From Acidobacteriota bacterium (GTDB lineage: Bacteria > Acidobacteriota > Vicinamibacteria > Vicinamibacterales > UBA2999), in NCBI GenBank assembly GCA_947465275.1, contig CANIAI010000031.1:1-11431 (forward strand): a DNA stretch of 11,431 nucleotides, in the 5' to 3' direction. Below the pieces are notes generated by a model. It was given only the letters and a program-made list of their open reading frames with translations, was not told where the DNA came from and ran no database searches. This document shows, one piece after another, positions 6,624 through 11,431 of this stretch (positions are counted from its first letter, which is position 1; each line of letters begins with the position of its first letter). The position numbers and the translations under genes are program-made.

Positions 6624-6726
6624 ATCGCGCTGACGACCCGCGGCACGTCTCGTGCGTGGCGCGCGCCTGTCGGGAGACCCTGGGAAGCCACCCAGGGCCG
6701 CCGTCTCCTCGCTGTCCGGAGGTCTC
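6624..6726 (+). promoter_or_regulatory. Structured leader before the metalloprotease gene
   Basis: This 103-bp stretch holds a GCACG-TCT-CGTGC hairpin (6643-6655). It also holds a long stem-loop: GGAGAC (6673-6678) pairs with GTCTCC (6703-6708) and encloses CCTGGG/CCCAGG around an AAGCCA loop. The strand CTCC (6705-6708) could instead pair with the Shine-Dalgarno GGAG (6718-6721). GAGACC (6674-6679) can also pair with GGTCTC (6721-6726). Two exclusive folds that expose or hide the ribosome site are therefore possible. I cannot match it to a known riboswitch class. Confidence 0.4.
6718..6722 (+). promoter_or_regulatory. Ribosome binding site deciding the start of the metalloprotease
   Basis: GGAGG ends four bases before the ATG at 6727. 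The frame is open upstream to a non-ATG start at 6652, but the signal peptide begins properly only from 6727. Confidence 0.75.
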
Positions 6727-9648
6727 ATGACCGCTTCTCCCTCAGCGGCCCGCGCCAAAGTGCGCAGGGCCGGTCCCCGCCTGCTCGTCGTCTCTCTGCT
6801 CGCCATCGGTCTCGCCGCCCTCGCCAGCTCCTGGCTCGCGCCCGTCAAGGCGGCGTCGGCCAACCTCACCTTCACGATTACCCGCGTCGTCGCCGTGCAG
6901 TGTGACGAGGGCGCCGGCGAGGCGTGCCCGAACGACTTCTACGCCAGGATCAACGTCGACGCGCAGGGCACCTACGAGACGGCCAAGTGGTGCAACAGCT
7001 GCTCGGTGGACTTCCAGCCGAACTGGTCGCTGACGCGCACGGTCGATACCGACACCCCGATCGGCGTGCACGTGTCGCTGTGGGATCAGGACGACCTGAG
7101 CGACGACGACGACATCGCCATCAGCGGCGGCACCCGCTACTTCGACATCACGGTGAACCTGAACTCGTGCACCTGGTCGGGCGGGGGGCTGCGCGGTGAC
7201 GTCAACACGCAGTACTCGACGGCGGGCACCGGGCTCGACGCCGCGAAGATCTACTTCACGGTGAACACCGATTCGGCCGCCTGCCGCGACACCGACGGCG
7301 ACGGCCTGCTCGACGGCTGGGAGACCAACGGCTACGACGCCGACGGCAACGGCAGCATCGACGTGAACCTGCCGGCGATGGGCGCGAACCCGAACCGCAA
7401 GGACCTCTACCTCGAGATCGACTACCTGCTGGCCGGCAACCACACCCACGCGCCCCGCCCGACGGCGATCGGCGACGTGGTCCGCGGCTTCGCCAACGCG
7501 CCGGTGGCCAACCCGGACGGCACCTTCGGCGTCCAGCTCCACGTCGACATCGGCAACGTGAACGGCGCCGGCAACGTGGTGAGCGTCAACGGCGCGAGCG
7601 GCGTCGTCGGCACGTGGGGCGACTACGGCGGGGGCGGCTCGCAGATTCCCGAGGCGGGCAACACGGTCATCGACTGGGATGGCGCGCCCGGCAACCCCGG
7701 TGTCAGCTTCTTCGCCGTGAAGAACATGGCGACCATCCGCGACAGCATCTTCCGCTACGCGATCTTCGCGCACCAGACGAACCAGCGCGCGGCGGTGAAC
7801 GACTGCACGTCGGGCGTCGCCAAGGGGATTCCCGGCGCGAACTTCATCGTGTCGCTCGGCGGCGTCCGCTCGATCACGGGCGGCGGCACCAGCGCCTGCT
7901 GGACGGCCGATGTCAACGGCCAGTCGGTCGGCAGCCGCGCCGAGCAGGCGGGCACGCTGATGCACGAGTTCGGGCACACGCTCGGCCTGCTCCACGGCGG
8001 CGTCGACAGCATCAACAACAAGCCGAACTACCTCAGCGTGATGAACTACTCGTTCCAGTCGTGCGGCGTGCCGACCTCGCCGACGCTCTTCGGCACACCC
8101 GCGATGCCTGGCGGCTGCGACTTCTCCCGCATCGTGCTGCCCGACGTCGGCGTGTCGCTCGACGAGACGAGCCTCGACGAGTGCAAGGGGTTCGACAACG
8201 GCTTCTTCAACTTCGGTTCCGCCGACTGGAACGCCGACAAGACGCTGCAGGGCTCGACCTGCGTGTCGCCGAACACCACGAACGTCTCGTTCAACGTGAA
8301 CGGTGACTCGAACGACGCCAACAACAACAACGTCGTCGATCCGGGCGAGCCGATCATCGGCCAGCTGCCGGGGGCGAACGACTGGGCGTCGGTCGTCTAC
8401 AACCACCGGACGGTCTTCGACTTCACGGTGGGCGGCGACCCGTCGCAGGACGAGCCCGATCCCGACACGCTCATTCGCTCGCGCGACTTCCTGTCGAACC
8501 TGCTCCGGCCCGAACTGGCGGTCGACAAGACGGGACCGACCGACGCGGTCCCCGGGCAGACGCTCACCTACAACCTGAACGTGCGCAACACCGGCAGCGG
8601 GCCGGCGCTCAACGTGCGGCTGGTCGACACGAAGCCCGACACCAGCGTGCAGAACTTCACGCTGGGCGGCGTCGTGGTCGGCGCGTCGATCGACAACGCG
8701 CTCACCTACGGCGTGGCCTGCACGGTGACCGACGGCACGGTGCTCACCAACACGGTGCAGATGACCGGGGCCGACATCGTCGGCAACGTGCTCACCGGCA
8801 GTGACGGCGTGTCGACGACGGTGCATGCGCCGGTGCTCACGATGGGGCTCACCGCGACCGCCTCGGTCAACGCGGGCGAGGCCGTCACCTACACGGTGAC
8901 CTACGCCAACACCGGCAGCGGCGGCGCGACGAACGTCGTCGTCACGGTGGTGCTCCCGGCGGGGGTGTACTACAGCGCGGCGCTCGACCAGGGGGCTGGT
9001 CCGCAGCCGACCACCGTCACGCTGAACAGCGACGGCACGCGCACGCTCCGGTGGACGGTCGCCACGCTGGCGGGCAATTCGGGGAGCCGGTCGATCGTGT
9101 TCACCGCGCGGCCGACGCTGCTCGCGCTCGGCGGCGCGTCCTACGAGGCGTCGGCGAGCCTGTCGTTCAGCAACGGCGGCGGGTGCAGCTTCACCTCGCT
9201 GACCGCGTCGGCATCCACGGGGATCACGGTGGTGGCGGCGACCAACGACCCGCTCTCGGCGGGCTACTGGAAGACGCATCCCGAGCAGATCACCACCGAG
9301 CTGCTGGCGCGCATCCAGGCGACCGACCAGCGGTTCGACACCACGGCCCTGGTCGGCGAGCTCTCGCTGGCCGAGGTGGCGACGACGTTCAACACCGGCA
9401 CGAACATGCCGGCGCCGCTCCTGCAGCAGCTGCTGGCGACGTACGTGAACCTGGCGACCCGGCGCGTGAACGCGGCAACGGTGATCCAGTCGCGGCTCGA
9501 CACGCGGCTCGGGCTCGGGACGGTGCGTGACGCGGCGCTCTACGCCGTCAGCACGCTGGCACTGCCGGTGAACCCGGCGAGCGCGACGCGGTACAGCAAC
9601 GCGACCACGGTGCTCGACGAGATCAACACCGACCGGTCGACCCCCTAG
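6727..9648 (+). CDS. Secreted metzincin-like zinc metalloprotease with C2-like, calcium-loop, two DUF11 repeats and a GYWKTHP C-terminal module
   Basis: This 973-aa protein has a signal peptide (basic 11-18, hydrophobic 19-35, cleavage near residue 43-44). Residues about 46-145 look like a C2-type beta-sandwich with an acidic loop (LWDQDDLSDDDD, 118-129). Two calcium loops follow: DTDGDGLLDGWE (188-199) and DADGNGSID (204-212). The catalytic site HEFGHTLGLLH (413-423) is HExxHxxGxxH, with ligands His413, His417 and His423 and catalytic Glu414. SVMNY (Met439) is a Met-turn candidate, giving a metzincin signature. DUF11-type beta repeats lie at about 596-700 (ELAVDKTGPTDAVPGQTLTY) and 701-833. 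The tail (838-973) opens with GYWKTHP, a motif I recall at the C-termini of some secreted bacterial proteins, function unknown. Many cysteines suggest disulfides and export. No LPXTG or PEP-CTERM signal is visible. It should act outside the cell on proteins; the substrate is unknown. Confidence 0.9.
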   Translation: MTASPSAARAKVRRAGPRLLVVSLLAIGLAALASSWLAPVKAASANLTFTITRVVAVQCDEGAGEACPNDFYARINVDAQGTYETAKWCNSCSVDFQPNWSLTRTVDTDTPIGVHVSLWDQDDLSDDDDIAISGGTRYFDITVNLNSCTWSGGGLRGDVNTQYSTAGTGLDAAKIYFTVNTDSAACRDTDGDGLLDGWETNGYDADGNGSIDVNLPAMGANPNRKDLYLEIDYLLAGNHTHAPRPTAIGDVVRGFANAPVANPDGTFGVQLHVDIGNVNGAGNVVSVNGASGVVGTWGDYGGGGSQIPEAGNTVIDWDGAPGNPGVSFFAVKNMATIRDSIFRYAIFAHQTNQRAAVNDCTSGVAKGIPGANFIVSLGGVRSITGGGTSACWTADVNGQSVGSRAEQAGTLMHEFGHTLGLLHGGVDSINNKPNYLSVMNYSFQSCGVPTSPTLFGTPAMPGGCDFSRIVLPDVGVSLDETSLDECKGFDNGFFNFGSADWNADKTLQGSTCVSPNTTNVSFNVNGDSNDANNNNVVDPGEPIIGQLPGANDWASVVYNHRTVFDFTVGGDPSQDEPDPDTLIRSRDFLSNLLRPELAVDKTGPTDAVPGQTLTYNLNVRNTGSGPALNVRLVDTKPDTSVQNFTLGGVVVGASIDNALTYGVACTVTDGTVLTNTVQMTGADIVGNVLTGSDGVSTTVHAPVLTMGLTATASVNAGEAVTYTVTYANTGSGGATNVVVTVVLPAGVYYSAALDQGAGPQPTTVTLNSDGTRTLRWTVATLAGNSGSRSIVFTARPTLLALGGASYEASASLSFSNGGGCSFTSLTASASTGITVVAATNDPLSAGYWKTHPEQITTELLARIQATDQRFDTTALVGELSLAEVATTFNTGTNMPAPLLQQLLATYVNLATRRVNAATVIQSRLDTRLGLGTVRDAALYAVSTLALPVNPASATRYSNATTVLDEINTDRSTP

Positions 9649-9680
9649 GCGTCATCGGGCTCCCCCCAGGAGTCCCGGGT

Positions 9681-9721
9681 CCCTCCCGCCGTCCGGCCCT
9701 CCGGCCGGGCGGCGGAGAGGG
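9681..9721. terminator. Long hairpin between convergent genes
   Basis: CCCTCCCGCCGTCCGGCC pairs with the stretch ending GGCGGAGAGGG around a CTCC loop, about 17 pairs plus one wobble and one bulge. It sits between the stops of the metalloprotease (9648) and the convergent methyltransferase (9726). Neither strand has a T tract after it, so it may act as a bidirectional transcription barrier or mRNA end protector rather than a canonical terminator. Confidence 0.6.
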
Positions 9722-9725
9722 ATCG

Positions 9726-10388
9726 TCACGGTGCCGGCTGCCCGATGAGCAGCCGGTTCTTCGGCGTGATCGCGTCCGGGATCGTCTGCGTCCGCACCTG
9801 GTAGCCGGCCGCGCGCAGCCGGGCCGCGCGCACGAGATCGATCGCGAGCGGACCGTCGACCCAGCCGGTGAGTCCGCCGGCATCACCCGTATCCAGATCG
9901 TGACAGCAGGGGAGCACCGCGACCGGCGCGCGTGCGTGGAGCGCCGCGCCGATGACGTGGTCGGTCAACTCGCCGCACGCATGCGCCGACACCACGACAT
10001 CGCCGGCGCGCACGTCGTCGGCCGCGAGCGGGCGTCCCTCGACGCGCACCCGCCCGGCGAGCCGCGGCCAGCTGTCGCGGAGCACGGCATGAAGCGTCGC
10101 CGCCGACGGGGGAATCGCCGGGTCGACCACCAGCGCCTCGGGTGACGTGTCGTCGAGCAGCAGCATCAGGTGCGCGAGTAGCCCATGGCCGCCCGCCACG
10201 TCGATGATGCGGCCGCCGCGCACGTGGCGTCGCGTGCGCCGCGCCACCTCCCACGCCTCGTAGAGTTCCTTCCGCGGCAGGCAGTCGGCGGCACAGACCG
10301 CGCGCGCGACGCGATCGAACAGCGTGGCGCCGGGGAAGCGCGCGAGGTCGTGCGTCGAGAGGCGCTCCTTCGAGCCGTGCGCGAACAT
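9726..10388 (-). CDS. Class I SAM-dependent methyltransferase (Methyltransf_32-like)
   Basis: This 220-aa cytosolic protein has a Rossmann-fold methyltransferase core. Motif I is RIIDVAGGHGLLAHLM (60-75), the SAM-ribose acidic residue is in ALVVDP (85-90), and strand 4 is VVSAHACGELTDHVI (132-146). LPCCHDL (159-165) and a terminal IPDAITPKNRLLIG (203-216) complete it. The HACG-LTD and PCCH combination resembles Methyltransf_32 (PF13679), whose members modify varied substrates, some of them RNA or protein. That placement is from recalled motif resemblance, not a search. There is no signal peptide. No Shine-Dalgarno sequence precedes the ATG; a GATAAT box 11 bases upstream suggests a near-leaderless mRNA. 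It is divergent, by 33 bp, from a second methyltransferase and convergent with the metalloprotease. The substrate is unknown. Confidence 0.85.
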   Translation of the reverse strand: MFAHGSKERLSTHDLARFPGATLFDRVARAVCAADCLPRKELYEAWEVARRTRRHVRGGRIIDVAGGHGLLAHLMLLLDDTSPEALVVDPAIPPSAATLHAVLRDSWPRLAGRVRVEGRPLAADDVRAGDVVVSAHACGELTDHVIGAALHARAPVAVLPCCHDLDTGDAGGLTGWVDGPLAIDLVRAARLRAAGYQVRTQTIPDAITPKNRLLIGQPAP

Positions 10389-10399
10389 GGTCGCCCGTG

Positions 10400-10405
10400 A
10401 TTATC
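10400..10405 (-). promoter_or_regulatory. Candidate -10 box (GATAAT) for the cytosolic methyltransferase
   Basis: On the minus strand GATAAT, five of six matches to TATAAT, ends 11 bases before the ATG at 10388. Transcription would start about four bases before the start codon. It lies back to back with the plus-strand -10 at 10409-10414, three bases away. No good -35 is evident. Confidence 0.5.
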
Positions 10406-10408
10406 GGC

Positions 10409-10414
10409 TATGCT
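10409..10414 (+). promoter_or_regulatory. Candidate -10 box (TATGCT) for the secreted methyltransferase
   Basis: TATGCT ends exactly seven bases before the ATG at 10422, and no Shine-Dalgarno sequence lies between. This would place the transcription start on the A of the ATG. The same geometry (GGC, -10 box, 7 bases, ATG) is seen at 11412-11425. It favours 10422 over the in-frame ATG at 10410, which overlaps the box. Confidence 0.55.
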
Positions 10415-10421
10415 GCCGCGC

Positions 10422-11159
10422 ATGCGCATCCGGACAGCCCTCCAGACGCTCGTCCTCGGCGTCGCCGTCCTGATCGGACTCGTCACCCTTCACGCGCAGT
10501 CGCCCGCCGCTCCGCCGTCGCCCGCGCGTGCCGCGCGGCCCGACGTCCACCCGGTGAGCGGACGCACGTTCGCGCGTCCCATGGGCGTCGAGGGGGCCGC
10601 CTGGCTCGATCGTCCCGAGCGCGTCAGCGAGGAGGCGCCCGACGAGGCGATCCGCTTCCTGAAGCTCCGGCCGGGGATGGTGGTGGCGGACATCGGCGCG
10701 GGGTCGGGCTACTTCACCACCCGGATGGCGCGGTTGGTCGGCCCGACAGGGAAGGTCTACGCCGAGGACGTGCAGCCGGCGATGCTCGACATTCTCCGTC
10801 GCACCGTCGCGAGGGAGAAGCTGACCAACGTCGTGCCGGTGCTCGGTGAACTCAACGATCCGAAGCTGCCCGCCGGCGCCATCGACCTGGCGATCATGGT
10901 CGACGTCTACCACGAACTCTGGGAACCGCAACTGGTGCTGCAGCGCCTGCGCCGGTCGCTGAAGCCGACCGGCCGGCTGGTGCTGCTGGAATACCGCGGC
11001 GAGGACCTGCGCATCCCGATCATCCCCGAGCACAAGATGACGCGGCGCCAGGCGCAGGTCGAGCTCGAGGCCGAGGGGTTCCGGCTCGCGGACGAGTACG
11101 AGGAACTGCCGCGGCAGCACCTGTTCGTGTTCGCGCCGGCGGTCACGCCGACGCGCTGA
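10422..11159 (+). CDS. Class I SAM-dependent methyltransferase with N-terminal signal peptide
   Basis: This is a 245-aa protein. Residues 1-25 are a signal peptide or membrane anchor (MRIRTALQ, a hydrophobic run at 9-22, possible cleavage at LHA|Q), followed by a Pro/Ala linker to about 40. The family-like segment SGRTFARPMGVEGAAWLDRPERVSEEAPDEAI (46-77) precedes motif I, VVADIGAGSGYFTTRMA (87-103). The acidic residue is in KVYAEDVQPAML (111-122), and post-motif strands are IDLAIMVDVYHEL (154-166) and LKPTGRLVLLEYR (180-192). The SAM pocket looks intact and UbiE/Methyltransf_11-like. The odd point is the apparent export, because SAM is cytosolic. The enzyme may be membrane-tethered facing inward, or the N-terminus may be an anchor. 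An ATG four codons upstream is possible, but the -10 geometry favours 10422. The gene is divergent from another methyltransferase. The substrate is unknown. Confidence 0.87.
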   Translation: MRIRTALQTLVLGVAVLIGLVTLHAQSPAAPPSPARAARPDVHPVSGRTFARPMGVEGAAWLDRPERVSEEAPDEAIRFLKLRPGMVVADIGAGSGYFTTRMARLVGPTGKVYAEDVQPAMLDILRRTVAREKLTNVVPVLGELNDPKLPAGAIDLAIMVDVYHELWEPQLVLQRLRRSLKPTGRLVLLEYRGEDLRIPIIPEHKMTRRQAQVELEAEGFRLADEYEELPRQHLFVFAPAVTPTR

Positions 11160-11424
11160 CGGCCGCGGGCGTCCCGCTGATCCGGGTGATTTCCGCACGA
11201 CCTATGAGCCGGCGGGAGCGGAGGGGATATGTCCGAACCTGAAGGCGTCGACGTTGCTCGCCGACCTGAAGGTGCTCTGAAGGTGTACCAGGCCGAACGG
11301 GTGCCAGGGAGACCGCGGCTGCGGAGCGCGCGCAGAAGGCGGCGCGCACACCGATCCAGCGCCCGCGGCGTACAACGCGCGGCTGAGCGGCGGACACCAC
11401 TGCCGTTCGGCTAGAATCGCGGGC
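11160..11424. other. Intergenic stretch, no convincing gene
   Basis: A small hairpin GCGGG-CGT-CCCGC (11165-11177) follows the methyltransferase stop and is at best a weak terminator. ACCTGAAGG occurs at 11237-11245 and 11264-11272, with a partial copy CTGAAGG at 11277-11283, spaced 27 and about 13 bases apart. An open frame at 11229-11414 has a GGAGGGG-like site, but it is Arg-rich, uses AGA/AGG and has poorer third-position GC than the neighbours, so I do not call it a gene. Confidence 0.45.
11412..11417 (+). promoter_or_regulatory. Candidate -10 box (TAGAAT) of the gene starting at the right edge
   Basis: TAGAAT ends seven bases before the ATG at 11425, with no ribosome site between. The layout is identical to that at 10409-10422, so a leaderless start is likely. 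Confidence 0.55.
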
Positions 11425-11431
11425 ATGCCGA
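11425..11431 (+). CDS. Start of a truncated gene at the window edge
   Basis: Only ATG CCG A (Met-Pro) lies inside the window. The call rests on the TAGAAT box seven bases upstream, which matches the leaderless start pattern of the neighbouring methyltransferase. Nothing can be said about the product. Confidence 0.45.

Noticed and set aside
6624..6726. A c-di-GMP (GEMM) riboswitch before the metalloprotease
   Set aside because: The conserved GEMM core elements are missing, although the region is structured.
6742..9279. An 845-codon minus-strand frame opposite the metalloprotease
   Set aside because: It is antisense to a gene with clear metzincin and DUF11 motifs, and its Arg/His/Val-rich content has no domain.
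11229..11414. A 61-codon plus-strand frame with a purine-rich upstream site
   Set aside because: Arg-rich second half, AGA/AGG codons and lower third-position GC than neighbours; its stop codon lies inside the -10-like box of the next gene.

Overview
The window is GC-rich (roughly 70 % by eye) bacterial chromosome with no mobile element, CRISPR array, tRNA or rRNA that I can see. The gene content suggests an Acidobacteriota-like genome, possibly Vicinamibacteria: a secreted plant-type subtilase, a winged-helix/TPR regulator, a DUF11-containing metalloprotease, a secreted-looking methyltransferase, and genes that begin right after a -10 box. That placement is an inference from style, not from a marker gene.

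Layout. A large secreted S8 protease is on the minus strand (101-3073), with a clear intrinsic terminator at 42-80. A gene-free stretch of about 800 bp (3074-3867) separates it from a divergent winged-helix/TPR regulator (3868-5322). This stretch holds a degenerate 21-bp tandem repeat and several strong inverted repeats. Three plus-strand genes follow at gaps of about 100 bp, each with a Shine-Dalgarno sequence: a 272-aa unknown protein with a Pro/Glu-rich tail (5428-6246), an 86-aa four-cysteine zinc-ribbon-like protein (6363-6623), and a 973-aa secreted metzincin-like metalloprotease with DUF11 repeats (6727-9648). A hairpin at 9681-9721 separates this last gene from a convergent cytosolic methyltransferase (9726-10388, minus). 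That gene shares a 33-bp divergent start region with a second methyltransferase carrying a signal peptide (10422-11159, plus). After about 265 bp of apparently non-coding DNA, a -10-like box and an ATG at the right edge open a gene that is cut off.

How the genes relate. The two large secreted proteases fit a heterotrophic, protein-degrading lifestyle. The regulator is the natural candidate for control of the divergent S8 protease, with the 21-bp repeats as possible operators; this is inference. The two methyltransferases are divergent and have -10 boxes three bases apart, so they may compete for RNA polymerase, but nothing shows that they share a pathway. Start sites fall into two classes: four genes have Shine-Dalgarno sequences, while three or four have none and instead have a -10-like hexamer 7-11 nt before the ATG, the signature of leaderless or near-leaderless mRNA. 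No defence system or biosynthetic cluster is visible. The least explained items are the repeat/palindrome-rich intergenic region, the two unknown small proteins, and the secreted methyltransferase.
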